A stretch of 42,774 nt of DNA from Phycisphaerales bacterium UBA1845 (lineage in GTDB: Bacteria; Planctomycetota; Phycisphaerae; UBA1845): positions 1-42,774 of the forward strand of contig DDIR01000004.1 in assembly GCA_002338715.1 (NCBI GenBank), written 5' to 3'. Positions 9,306 to 17,315 of this stretch are shown here, piece by piece; the first letter of the stretch is position 1, and the number at the start of each line of letters is the position of its first letter. The notes below the pieces were generated by a model that ran no database searches, had not been told where the DNA came from, and saw only the letters and a list, made by a program, of their open reading frames with translations. The translations under genes were made by a program, and so were the position numbers.

Positions 9306-10259
9306 GTGCGCGTACTCGTCACCGGAGGAGCCGGTTTTCTGGGAAGTCATCTGTGCGATCGGTTGCTGGCCGACGGACACGATGTCATCGCATTGGATAA
9401 CTTCTACACGGGTGCAAAAAAGAACCTCGCCCATCTCAGGGGTCGGCCCGATTTCGAAATCATTCGCCACGACGTGGTGAACCCGATCCTGCTTGAAGTC
9501 GATTGGATCTTCAACCTCGCGTGTCCGGCATCGCCGATTCACTACCAACACAATCCGGTCAAAACAGTGAAGACATCGGTGATGGGCGCGCTCAACATGC
9601 TTGGCATGTCCAAGCGCGTGCATGCCCGAATTCTTCAAGCGTCAACGAGCGAAGTATACGGCGACCCAGCCGTCCACCCCCAACCGGAAGAATACTGGGG
9701 CAACGTCAACCCGATCGGTCTGCGCAGTTGTTACGACGAAGGCAAGCGCATCGCCGAAACGCTGATGATGGATTACCACCATCAAAACAACGTCGACATC
9801 CGCATCATCCGCATCTTCAACACCTACGGACCAAGGATGGCAGTCGGTGATGGCCGCGTGGTCTCAAACTTCGTCGTGCAGGCGCTTCAGGGCAAACCGC
9901 TGACCGTCTATGGCGACGGTTCGCAAACGCGCAGCTTCCTCTTCGTCAGCGACTTGATCGACGGCATGGTGAGACTGATGAATTACGAAGGCGACGATGC
10001 CCACGAACCGGTCAACGTTGGCAGCCCGCACGAAACCACCATGCTCAATTTGGTTCAAACGCTCGGGAAAGTCATCGGGCGCGATCTCGAAATCATTCAC
10101 AAGCCGCTGCCGCCTGACGACCCCGTAAGGCGATGCGCCGTGACCGATCGAGCCCGCCAGCGACTTGGCTGGAAACCGACGGTCAGCCTCGAAGAAGGAC
10201 TCTCCAAAACCGTGGCGTTTTTCCGCCAGATTCTGGATAGCCCGACAAAGGATCAATAG
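9306..10259 (+). CDS. uxs: UDP-glucuronate decarboxylase (UDP-xylose synthase), SDR family
   Basis: Converts UDP-glucuronate to UDP-xylose through an NAD-bound 4-keto intermediate. The 317-aa product has the extended-SDR nucleotide motif [12 protein letters not shown], the UXS-typical [21 protein letters not shown], catalytic YDEGKR (Tyr and Lys), [12 protein letters not shown] and [10 protein letters not shown]. The [10 protein letters not shown] and YDEGKR signatures separate it from 4-epimerases. Starts with GTG at 9306, with GGGAGG about nine bases upstream, and follows the aminotransferase stop by two bases. Its substrate would come from the UDP-glucose dehydrogenase two genes downstream. 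Confidence 0.9.
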   Translation: MRVLVTGGAGFLGSHLCDRLLADGHDVIALDNFYTGAKKNLAHLRGRPDFEIIRHDVVNPILLEVDWIFNLACPASPIHYQHNPVKTVKTSVMGALNMLGMSKRVHARILQASTSEVYGDPAVHPQPEEYWGNVNPIGLRSCYDEGKRIAETLMMDYHHQNNVDIRIIRIFNTYGPRMAVGDGRVVSNFVVQALQGKPLTVYGDGSQTRSFLFVSDLIDGMVRLMNYEGDDAHEPVNVGSPHETTMLNLVQTLGKVIGRDLEIIHKPLPPDDPVRRCAVTDRARQRLGWKPTVSLEEGLSKTVAFFRQILDSPTKDQ

Positions 10260-10265
10260 TCTGCG

Positions 10266-10907
10266 ATGCCCTTGACCCTTCCGGAAATGGAGACGATTTC
10301 GCCTGATCCCAAGGTGGCGATCCCCGATGGGCTGGAAGGGACGTGGTGGGTGGCGCACACGCGCTCGCGCAATGAGAAAATTCTCGCCCGCGAATTGCAG
10401 CAGTTCAACATTTTCAATTATCTCCCCCTCAAGCAAAAAGTAACCCAAAGCCGCCGCACCGGTCGCAAGTCGTATTCGACCGTTCCGGTATTTGCCGGAT
10501 ATGTTTTTCTCAATGCGACCGAAACGCAGCGCTACCGGGCGCTGTCGACCAATCGCGTCGCCAACATGCTGTTCGTCGCGGCTCAGGACCAGTTCGTCGC
10601 CCAACTGCGCAACGTGCACCGCGTCATTGGTACGGATACCGCGTTCGAGCGACACAACGGCATCCGCGTGGGGGAGTGGGTGCGGGTGACGGGCGGACCG
10701 CTCGAAGGCGTCGAAGGTCAGGTCGTCAAACAACTCGGCAAGCTGCGCTTGGCAGTCAACGTGGACATCCTTGGCCAATCGGTGCTGGCTGAAGTCAGCG
10801 CGCCGTTGCTCGAAGCCATCGATCAGCCCGGCCACATGGACAATACGAAACGGCACGCCGCGACATCAGCCGCCGCGTCACCTAGAAATCGGAACCAACT
10901 CTCATGA
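10266..10907 (+). CDS. NusG/RfaH-family transcription antiterminator specific to the polysaccharide operon
   Basis: Specialised NusG paralogs such as RfaH, UpxY and LoaP bind RNA polymerase and let it read through long surface-polysaccharide operons. This 213-aa product has an NGN domain (about 24-125: GTWWVAHTRSRNEKILAREL, PVFAGYVFLNATE) and a KOW segment (about 138-170: GEWVRVTGGPLEGVEGQVV). It ends with a short basic Ala/Ser/Arg tail. The location inside an exopolysaccharide operon, without secE, rplK or rplA, argues that it is not the housekeeping NusG. Begins six bases after uxs; its stop overlaps the ugd start (ATGA). Confidence 0.88.
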   Translation: MPLTLPEMETISPDPKVAIPDGLEGTWWVAHTRSRNEKILARELQQFNIFNYLPLKQKVTQSRRTGRKSYSTVPVFAGYVFLNATETQRYRALSTNRVANMLFVAAQDQFVAQLRNVHRVIGTDTAFERHNGIRVGEWVRVTGGPLEGVEGQVVKQLGKLRLAVNVDILGQSVLAEVSAPLLEAIDQPGHMDNTKRHAATSAAASPRNRNQLS

Positions 10908-12217
10908 AAATCGCAGTGGTGGGTACTGGATACGTTGGATTGGTTGCGGGCACATGCCTTGCCGACGGTGGCAATCACGTCATCTGCGTGGACAAAATCG
11001 AATCCAAAATCGAAGCCCTTAAAAAAGGCGACATTCCGATCTACGAACCGGGTCTTGCGGAAATCGTCCAACGCAACGTCAAAGGTCATCGCCTCAGCTT
11101 CACGACCGACCTCAAACATGCCGTCGCAAACTCGGTGGTGATCTTCCTCGCGGTCGGCACACCACCCGCAGAGGACGGATCTGCCGATCTTTCCGCGATC
11201 ATGAACGTCGCCGAGACCATCGCCCGCACCATGGATGGTTATCGCATCGTTGTGATGAAAAGCACCGTTCCCGTCGGCACGCACAAACTGGTCTCCGAGC
11301 GCATCGCCCGGAACACCGAGCACAAATTCGACTACGTCAGCAATCCCGAATTCATGAAAGAGGGCGCGGCGATCGAGGACTTCATGAAACCCGACCGCGT
11401 CGTCATCGGTGCCGACAATCCAGCCGTCGTGGAGATCATGAAGGAAATCTACAACCCCTTCATGCGGACAGCCGACCGCATCCTGGTGATGGACCCAGCC
11501 AGTGCGGAAATGACCAAATACGCCTCCAACGCCCTGCTCGCCACCAAGATTTCCTTCATGAATGAGATGAGCGGATTGTGCGATCGCGTCGGGGCTGACG
11601 TTGAACTCGTGCGCCGCGGCGTCGGGACGGACACCCGCATCGGTCCCGCATTTCTGTTCGCCGGCGTCGGTTATGGCGGATCATGTTTTCCGAAAGACGT
11701 ACAAGCCATCATCGCCATGGGGCAGGAAAGCGACTATCCCATGTCGATCATTGAAGCCGTTCACGACGTGAACCATCGTCAGCGCATGCGCTTTGCCGAA
11801 GGCATCCTGCGCTACTTCGGTGATCGCACCAAAACCACCAAGCTGGCGGTCTGGGGGCTTGCATTCAAAGCCCGAACCGATGACGTTCGCGAATCACCGG
11901 CGCTGGATTGCATTCGATTGTTCGTCAAGAACGGAATCAAAGTCAGCGCGTTTGATCCGGAAGCGATCGAAACCACCCGCGCCGAATTGGGCGACATCAT
12001 CGAATACGTCAGCGACGGTTATGACGCCTTACACGATGCCGATGCGCTGGTCATCTTCACCGACTGGCAGGAGTTCCGCACACCCGACTTCAACATGATC
12101 AAGGAACGTCTGCTGTCACCGGTCATCTTTGATGGCCGCAACCTCTACAACCGCCACAGCCTGGCCAAGCAAGGGTTTGAATACCACTGCATCGGTCGGC
12201 CCAAAGTAACGATTTAG
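10904..12217 (+). CDS. ugd: UDP-glucose 6-dehydrogenase
   Basis: Oxidises UDP-glucose twice, using NAD, to UDP-glucuronate. The 437-aa product is full length for the family. It has the NAD-binding start MKIAVVGTGYVGLVAGTCLA, the STVPVGT segment, VSNPEFMKEGAAIEDFMKPD, the catalytic Cys in GVGYGGSCFPKDV, and the C-terminal WGLAFKARTDDVRESPAL. ATG overlaps the stop of the NusG-like gene (ATGA), implying translational coupling. It supplies UDP-glucuronate for both the decarboxylase upstream and the epimerase downstream, so the operon forms a small branching pathway. Confidence 0.95.
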   Translation: MKIAVVGTGYVGLVAGTCLADGGNHVICVDKIESKIEALKKGDIPIYEPGLAEIVQRNVKGHRLSFTTDLKHAVANSVVIFLAVGTPPAEDGSADLSAIMNVAETIARTMDGYRIVVMKSTVPVGTHKLVSERIARNTEHKFDYVSNPEFMKEGAAIEDFMKPDRVVIGADNPAVVEIMKEIYNPFMRTADRILVMDPASAEMTKYASNALLATKISFMNEMSGLCDRVGADVELVRRGVGTDTRIGPAFLFAGVGYGGSCFPKDVQAIIAMGQESDYPMSIIEAVHDVNHRQRMRFAEGILRYFGDRTKTTKLAVWGLAFKARTDDVRESPALDCIRLFVKNGIKVSAFDPEAIETTRAELGDIIEYVSDGYDALHDADALVIFTDWQEFRTPDFNMIKERLLSPVIFDGRNLYNRHSLAKQGFEYHCIGRPKVTI

Positions 12218-12225
12218 GAATCAAC

Positions 12226-13173
12226 ATGGGCGCCATCATCGTCACCGGAGCGGCTGGCTTCATCGGCTCGCATTTGTGTGAACGCTTACTCGAACAGAAC
12301 CGCACGGTCATCGGGTTCGACAACTTCGACGACTTTTACGACCCGGCGATCAAGCGCCAGAACCTCGCGCAATGCCTCGACCACGATTCGTTCGTAATGC
12401 ACGAAGGCGACATTCGCGATGCCGATGCTGTCGCGAAGTTGTTTGCCGATGACGTTGAAACGGTGGTGCATTTAGCCGCCCGTGCAGGTGTTCGCCCGTC
12501 GATCGTCGAACCGCAGCGCTGCCAGGATGTCAACGTTGGCGGCACGACCGTGATGCTCGACGCAGCCCGCAACGCCAAGTGTCCGAAATTTGTGATGGCC
12601 AGCAGTTCCAGCGTGTATGGCAACAACAAAAAGATCCCGTTCGCCGAAAGCGACAATGTCGACCTTCCCATTTCGCCCTATGCAGCCAGCAAGAAAGCGA
12701 CGGAACTGATCGCCCACACCTACGCCCACCTGTTCGATATGAGCGTCACCTGCCTGCGGTTCTTCACCGTCTATGGCCCCCGCCAACGCCCCGACCTTGC
12801 GATCCACAAGTTCACGAAGTTGATCGAAGACGGCCAACCCATCCCGGTGTTCGGTGATGGCAGCACCAGCCGCGACTACACGTATATCGATGACATCATC
12901 GACGGCGTCGTCCGCTCGATCGAGCGATGCGACGGCTACCGAATTTACAACCTCGGCGAATCGCAACCCATCCGACTCGACGAGTTAATCGCCGCGATCG
13001 AAAAAGCGCTCGGCAAGAAAGCCGTCATCAATCGCCTGCCAACCCAACCGGGCGACGTCGATCGAACCTTCGCCGACGTAACCCTGGCCAGGAAAGAACT
13101 GGGCTACAACCCATCAACCCACATCGACGAAGGCCTAGCCAACTTCGTGAAATGGTTCCGCAACTCAAATTGA
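12226..13173 (+). CDS. NAD-dependent nucleotide-sugar epimerase, likely UDP-glucuronate 4-epimerase
   Basis: Extended-SDR protein of 315 aa with VTGAAGFIGSHLCERLLE, HLAARAGVRPSI, ASSSSVYGNN, catalytic YAASKKATE and FFTVYGPRQRPDLA. GFDNFDDFYDPAIKRQNL and HLAARAGVRPSI are typical of UDP-GlcA/UDP-Gal 4-epimerases that act on acidic sugars, so UDP-galacturonate is the likely product, consistent with ugd just eight bases upstream. UDP-glucose 4-epimerase activity cannot be excluded. Last gene of the operon, followed at once by a repeat element. Confidence 0.87.
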   Translation: MGAIIVTGAAGFIGSHLCERLLEQNRTVIGFDNFDDFYDPAIKRQNLAQCLDHDSFVMHEGDIRDADAVAKLFADDVETVVHLAARAGVRPSIVEPQRCQDVNVGGTTVMLDAARNAKCPKFVMASSSSVYGNNKKIPFAESDNVDLPISPYAASKKATELIAHTYAHLFDMSVTCLRFFTVYGPRQRPDLAIHKFTKLIEDGQPIPVFGDGSTSRDYTYIDDIIDGVVRSIERCDGYRIYNLGESQPIRLDELIAAIEKALGKKAVINRLPTQPGDVDRTFADVTLARKELGYNPSTHIDEGLANFVKWFRNSN

Positions 13174-13178
13174 AACAC

Positions 13179-13413
13179 ACGTGCCACTGCTCTGTGAGCA
13201 GTGTATGGCGCAAGATGTCCCTTCAGCATTCCCAATCCAACCGTATCGGAGCGGCAGCGCCGTCATTCCCGCGCAGGCGGGAATCCAGGGGAAAACCGAA
13301 GTCAATCCAGATGAGTACCGGCGCCCGCGCGGTGAAGAGTGGACGAGCAAAACGCATCGCTTGGATTGAGACCGCTATAAGTTCCCGACACTGCTCACAG
13401 AGCAGTGGCACGT
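13179..13413. repeat. 235-bp inverted-repeat element enclosing repeat copy A
   Basis: A perfect 26-base inverted repeat (13179-13204 and 13388-13413) bounds this element. Each arm is itself a hairpin, with the eight-base stem CACTGCTC and its complement around TGT (ACA in the other arm). The interior carries one copy of the 140-base dispersed repeat (13242-13381) with the palindromic core at 13265-13284. No open frame of significance lies inside. It fills the gap between the epimerase and threonine synthase genes, which converge on it. The structure suggests a non-autonomous mobile element, a repeat-mediated insertion, or a bidirectional transcript-end structure. Confidence 0.8.
13242..13381 (+). 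repeat. Dispersed 140-bp repeat, copy A
   Basis: Matches 33752-33891 and the complement of 42627-42766 over about 140 bases. Shared landmarks in order are a CGTAKC start, CGTCATTCCC with an eight-base inner segment then GGGAATCCAGG, GAAGTCA-TCCAG, CCGGCGCCCG, GGTGA, TGGACGAGCAA and a CGCTTGGATT end followed by CGCTATAA. The core ATTCCC-N8-GGGAAT (13265-13284) can fold with GCAG as the apical loop. Confidence 0.85.
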
Positions 13414-13437
13414 CTGGTTTGATTATCGAATTGCGAT

Positions 13438-14697
13438 TTAGGACTTCACGGCGCGTCTGACTTCGTCGAGGTTCGGCGCAATGTCGATGGGCGCACCGGC
13501 TGCACTGATCGCTGCGGGCGTGTCTTTCAACCCGTTGCCGCTGATGTACGCGACGACCGACGCCTTCGAATCGATGACGCCATCGCGCGCGGCTTTGGCC
13601 ACTCCGGCGACGGCTGCGGCTGCGGCGGGTTCTGCGAAAATACCTGCAAGTCGCCCCACCTCGCGCATCGCCCAGCGGATTTCATCGTCCGTCACCGAGT
13701 TGTACGCTCCCTCGGAATCGCGGACGGCTGACACGGCTTTCTTGATATTTCGCGGCACCGGACAATTGATGCTGTCGGCGAACGTATCGCCCGACGCATT
13801 GCCCATTTCGCCGGTTTCAAAGATCGCCTGAATCGGCGCAACGCCAGCCGCCTGCACGCCCAACAACCGCGTCGACCAGTCGATTAACTCCAACTCGACC
13901 ATCTGCCTCAAACCCTTGGCCACCCCAGCGATCGAGCAGCCGTCCCCCACGCTCATCGCCACCCAGTCGGGCGGATCGGTCATGCATTGCTCGGCGATCT
14001 CCAGCCCGCCGGTTTTCTTGCCTTCGACGAGGTACGGGTTGTAGGCACAATTGCGGTTGTACCAGCCGAACGCTTCGCACGCCGACGCGCAGAGTTTGTA
14101 CGCATCGTCATAGCTGCCATTGACCCGAAAAACCGTCGCACCGTAGATGAGCAGTTGGGCCAGCTTGCCTTCGGGGATGCGCTGCGACACGAAAATGTAT
14201 GCCGGCATCGACGCCATCGCCGAACACGCCGCAAGGCTGACGGCTGCATTGCCCGTCGAAGCGCATGCGATCGCCTTCGCGCCGGATTCCGCCGCCCGCA
14301 CCACGCCGATGCTCGACGCCCGATCCTTGAACGAACCGGACGCATTGCGGGAATCATCCTTGAGGCGAAGTCGTTTCACGCCGCAGAGTTTTGCGAGCAG
14401 CGGTGCGTCGACCATCGGGGTCCAACCGATTGGCCAATGCACGCCGATGTGGTGGGCGGTCACCGGAAGCAAAGGCCCATACCGCCAGTGATTCTGCGGC
14501 CCATCGAGCAGATCGGAAATCGCCAGGTCGCGGGCAACGGCATCCATGTCGTATTCGACGTCAAGCATGCCAACGTCGGGCCCGCACGAGGGACAGGTGT
14601 ATGACACTTTTTCCGGAAGGTAGACCGCGCCGCAGTTCACGCACCGCAACTGGCGAACATAAGAAACAAACTGCGCCGACATGGACGATGGACTCAT
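13438..14697 (-). CDS. thrC: Threonine synthase
   Basis: PLP enzyme converting O-phosphohomoserine to threonine. The 419-aa product begins with a four-Cys zinc-type motif (CVNCG...CPSCG), seen in one class of threonine synthases. It then has PLP Lys in ASGSFKDRASS, the ASTGNAAVSLA loop that grips phosphate, SVGDGCSIAGVAKG, FAEPAAAAAVAG and ISGNGLKD. Start at ATG 14697, with GAGGAAG six bases before it; an in-frame TTG one codon earlier is less likely. Ends 24 bases from the inverted-repeat element. No hom or thrB is adjacent, though a gamma-family sulfur enzyme lies 3 kb away. Confidence 0.9.
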   Translation of the reverse strand: MSPSSMSAQFVSYVRQLRCVNCGAVYLPEKVSYTCPSCGPDVGMLDVEYDMDAVARDLAISDLLDGPQNHWRYGPLLPVTAHHIGVHWPIGWTPMVDAPLLAKLCGVKRLRLKDDSRNASGSFKDRASSIGVVRAAESGAKAIACASTGNAAVSLAACSAMASMPAYIFVSQRIPEGKLAQLLIYGATVFRVNGSYDDAYKLCASACEAFGWYNRNCAYNPYLVEGKKTGGLEIAEQCMTDPPDWVAMSVGDGCSIAGVAKGLRQMVELELIDWSTRLLGVQAAGVAPIQAIFETGEMGNASGDTFADSINCPVPRNIKKAVSAVRDSEGAYNSVTDDEIRWAMREVGRLAGIFAEPAAAAAVAGVAKAARDGVIDSKASVVAYISGNGLKDTPAAISAAGAPIDIAPNLDEVRRAVKS

Positions 14698-14732
14698 CAA
14701 AAACTTCCTCTGACTTGTCGGTCCCTCATTCT

Positions 14733-14802
14733 AAGAAGATGAGGCACCCTGCCGACAAGGATCTCTATCGAACGGGTGCCCCGCCCTTTCAGGGTGGGGG
14801 AC
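14733..14802. repeat. Hairpin-rich segment between thrC and the HTH gene
   Basis: Two nested signals lie here: GGCACCC and GGGTGCC about 25 bases apart, then CCCCGCCCT-TTC-AGGGTGGGG, a nine-base stem with one G-T pair and a three-base loop (about 14780-14800). It lies in the 144-base gap between two minus-strand genes. It could end transcripts of the HTH gene or be a decayed repeat; there is no T run and no second copy in the window. Confidence 0.4.
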
Positions 14803-14841
14803 TGATGAATTCTTAGGCAACCACCAAGTACAACCAAACCA

Positions 14842-15321
14842 TCACTTCTTCCCATCCACCGAAAAATAAGCCCCGCGTTCACAACCGACCACAAAACTCT
14901 CTGCCGTCAGCTTCAACGTCTCCCACGCCTGGCGAATCTGGTTGGCTTCTGCCGGTTCGATCATGCCGTCGTCTTCGATCGACTTGGTCACGGTGGCGAG
15001 CAGGTTGCTGAACTCGGTGACGAGTTGCTGTGTATTGCGGAGCAGTTCGGTGTCGATGTCGTCATTGAGCGGTGACGGGTTGCTCACGAAAAATCCGTTG
15101 GCTTCATGACAGAGCCAATTGATCACGTCGACCGATTCGGTGGCGCGGTAGACCTCGGCGATGCGGTCGAGCGGATTTCGCGCCCCGCTGGCATCGGGGT
15201 CGTCCTTGCCCGACTCCTGGCACCATTTGTAAACCATCGCCGGTGACAACCGCAGCTTGGCCGCCAGCGCCTTCACACCGATGGGCTCTGCCGCCCGGCG
15301 TAACACTTCGTAGGAATTCAT
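14842..15321 (-). CDS. Helix-turn-helix protein resembling phage CII-type regulators
   Basis: A 159-aa protein starting MNSYEVLRRAAEPIGVKALA. Residues about 13-36 fit a helix-turn-helix (GVKALAAKLRLSPAMVYKWC), as in phage regulatory CII-like families, where a short DNA-binding head precedes a helical C-terminal region. The remainder is predicted helical (ELLRNTQQLVTEFSNLLATV, EANQIRQAWETLKLTAESFV), perhaps an oligomerisation part. No phage genes surround it, so it is probably a domesticated chromosomal regulator. It is divergent from rsmA, 125 bases apart. The family assignment is inference from the pattern; target unknown. Confidence 0.6.
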   Translation of the reverse strand: MNSYEVLRRAAEPIGVKALAAKLRLSPAMVYKWCQESGKDDPDASGARNPLDRIAEVYRATESVDVINWLCHEANGFFVSNPSPLNDDIDTELLRNTQQLVTEFSNLLATVTKSIEDDGMIEPAEANQIRQAWETLKLTAESFVVGCERGAYFSVDGKK

Positions 15322-15446
15322 CGGGCGTCGTACTCCTTTTGTCCAAATGCAGCAGAATCAACCAACCGGTCGCGACCCGAACGCGAATTCCCATTATAGT
15401 GGTTGACGACGCCACAGGTAGCCAAACGATCAAGACGCGACCGCCC

Positions 15447-16316
15447 ATGGAATCCGTACCCTTTCAAACCCAAAGCACGATCCAGCAGACCCTGAGCCAG
15501 CACGGGTTGGCTCCCAATCGCCGACTCGGGCAGAATTTCCTCATCGATCGCCACCTCATGGAACGACTCGTCGAAGCCGCAGACCTGGGCCCGGGGACGC
15601 TCGTGCTCGAAGTCGGCGGTGGAACGGGCGGATTGACCGACCACCTAGCCGCCCGGGCAGGTCAGGTCGTCGTCGCAGAAGCCGACGCGGGGCTCGCCCG
15701 GCTGCTGAAAGAGCGGTTCAAAGCCGCTGCCAATGTTGAAATCATCCATACCGACATTCTCGAGCGCAAGCACGACATCGCCCCCGCCGTCGTCGAGCGG
15801 CTTCGCAGCCACAAAGATCTGGGGCGTTTCCTGCTCGTCGCCAACCTGCCGTACAGCATCGCGTCACCGCTGCTGATCAACCTGCTCACGCTCCAACCCA
15901 CGGCAGAGCGGATGGTCTTTACGATTCAAAAGGAGGTGGCCGACCGCATCGTCGCGAACGCGGGCTCGAAGGATTTTGGACCGCTGTCGATAGCGCTGCA
16001 GATCGCGTGCGACGTACAGATCATCGCCAAGTTGCCGCCGTCGGTATTTTGGCCGCCACCCAAAATCGATTCTTCGATGCTTTGTCTCGACGTCAGATCG
16101 TCAATCACCCAAACGCCCGACGTGCTGAAGTCTTTTCTCACAATCGTGCGCACGGCATTCGCCCACCGCCGCAAGACGTTGCGCTCCAACATCGCGTCGC
16201 TGCCCGACGACGCCCGCGAATTCGTCGGTGCGCATTTTGACACATCCCTGCGCGCGGAACAGATTTCGCTTGATCAGTGGCAAGCGCTGCACAGCGCCAT
16301 GTTAGGCGCGCGCTGA
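15447..16316 (+). CDS. rsmA: 16S rRNA dimethyladenosine transferase
   Basis: Dimethylates the two adjacent adenines near the 3' end of 16S rRNA during small-subunit assembly. The 289-aa product has the family start LAPNRRLGQNFLID, SAM-binding LVLEVGGGTGGLTDHLA, the catalytic-type VANLPYSIASPLL (NLPY), and the RNA-binding C-terminal half with PPSVFWPPPKIDS and AFAHRRKTLRSNI. The frame extends upstream to 15243, but that part overlaps the divergent HTH gene and is unlike any rsmA; ATG 15447 gives the normal length. Confidence 0.92.
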   Translation: MESVPFQTQSTIQQTLSQHGLAPNRRLGQNFLIDRHLMERLVEAADLGPGTLVLEVGGGTGGLTDHLAARAGQVVVAEADAGLARLLKERFKAAANVEIIHTDILERKHDIAPAVVERLRSHKDLGRFLLVANLPYSIASPLLINLLTLQPTAERMVFTIQKEVADRIVANAGSKDFGPLSIALQIACDVQIIAKLPPSVFWPPPKIDSSMLCLDVRSSITQTPDVLKSFLTIVRTAFAHRRKTLRSNIASLPDDAREFVGAHFDTSLRAEQISLDQWQALHSAMLGAR

Positions 16317-16356
16317 ATTCTTCAGCAAACATCGCACCAATAACGTGTCGAAACTT

Positions 16357-16421
16357 GTAGGGTGGGCCGTGCCCACCGCCGTTTGAATGCGCAACGACAT
16401 GGTGGGCACGGCCCACCCTAC
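16357..16421. repeat. 21-bp perfect inverted repeat (REP-like)
   Basis: Arms 16357-16377 (starting GTAGGGTGGGCCGTGCCCAC) and 16401-16421 are exact complements with a 23-base spacer. GTAGGGTGGGC...GCCCACCCTAC repeats are common in intergenic DNA of many bacteria, often as REP-like sequences. Only one copy is in the window. It lies 41 bases after the rsmA stop and could also protect that transcript's end. Confidence 0.75.
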
Positions 16422-16436
16422 GTTGCGGCATATGTA

Positions 16437-16469
16437 AGCGCGCATGCATTTGTGCGCGCTCGCATTTTT
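16437..16469 (+). terminator. Possible intrinsic terminator after rsmA
   Basis: Stem AGCGCGCA (16437-16444) pairs with TGCGCGCT (16453-16460) over an eight-base loop, followed after four bases by TTTTT (16465-16469). The gap before the T run weakens it. It is placed to end a plus-strand rsmA transcript before the pseudopilin gene. Confidence 0.4.
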
Positions 16470-16598
16470 GACTGCACGCGCAAAGCCGAAATGTCCGAAT
16501 TAGTCTGTTGGAAGCACATGTCTCGGCATCCCGCAAAAACATGTTGTAAGCTTCAGATTGCACTCTGACATCAATCACCTGGCGATTGGAGAAAGACG

Positions 16599-17315
16599 AT
16601 GAGAAGGACGCGGCGCGCATTTACGTTGGTCGAACTGTTGGTGGTGATTTCAATCATCGCGCTGTTGGTCGCGATTCTCCTTCCGAGTTTGCGACGGGCC
16701 CGCGGGCAGGCGAAGCAAGTGCTTTGCGCGTCGAACCTTAAGCAAATCGGCATCGCAAAAACGATGTACGCCGATGTGGAATCCGACTGGACGCCGACAT
16801 GGTCGAAGTGGCATATCTGGGGCTATTACGGCACCGACAAGGACGGCACCGATGGCGATGAAGAGGGACCGGCATGGACGGAGTTGCTGCGCGACGACGG
16901 ATCGCTTCCAGCCATCGACGTCCTGCGCTGCCCGGCCTACCCCGACGATGTCGAGGTCAGCTATTTCGAATCGGCGTACGCGGTGTGGACGCGGCAGGAA
17001 TTGCAGAACACGCGTCGCTCGCTGATCCGCTATCCATCCGAGTTCGTTTTCTCGGGCGACTGCACCAACAAAGACTTTTTCGCGCCGCCATTTGGAAGCA
17101 ACATCGCCCTCAACATCAACGATGCCGACATGGACGATGCCACCCAGCTTGGTCTCGACTGGAACCACCTGACCCACAACAAAGCCAAGAACAACGTCCT
17201 CTTCGCCGACGGACACGTATCCCCATTTGGCAAGTTCATGCCGGCTGAAATGACCCACGACTACAAGAAACGCGGCGTCGACTGGGGCGAAATCGACGAG
17301 GACGAAGAAAATTAA
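16599..17315 (+). CDS. Prepilin-like protein with N-terminal methylation motif (planctomycete pseudopilin type)
   Basis: Begins [20 protein letters not shown], a type IV prepilin/pseudopilin leader with cleavage expected before Phe8 and Glu at mature position 5, followed by the hydrophobic stalk. The body (to 238 aa) shows [16 protein letters not shown] and, near the end, [16 protein letters not shown], close to the H-X9-DG motif of the large planctomycete pseudopilin-like family (DUF1559-type); here the spacing is ten. Such proteins are very numerous in planctomycetes; their role is unsettled (type II-like secretion or pili). GGAG stands about seven bases before the ATG. A PilT-like ATPase is encoded far away at 40526. 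Confidence 0.82.
   Translation: MRRTRRAFTLVELLVVISIIALLVAILLPSLRRARGQAKQVLCASNLKQIGIAKTMYADVESDWTPTWSKWHIWGYYGTDKDGTDGDEEGPAWTELLRDDGSLPAIDVLRCPAYPDDVEVSYFESAYAVWTRQELQNTRRSLIRYPSEFVFSGDCTNKDFFAPPFGSNIALNINDADMDDATQLGLDWNHLTHNKAKNNVLFADGHVSPFGKFMPAEMTHDYKKRGVDWGEIDEDEEN

Noticed and set aside
9864..10856. A 330-codon minus-strand frame opposite uxs and the NusG-like gene
   Set aside because: No recognisable domain; the plus-strand genes are well supported by motifs.
3033..13173. PEP-CTERM substrate protein in the exopolysaccharide region
   Set aside because: No protein here or elsewhere in the window ends with a sorting motif, helix and basic tail.
13179..13413. Complete insertion sequence
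   Set aside because: Inverted ends are present but the interior is 183 bases with no transposase frame; at most a non-autonomous element.
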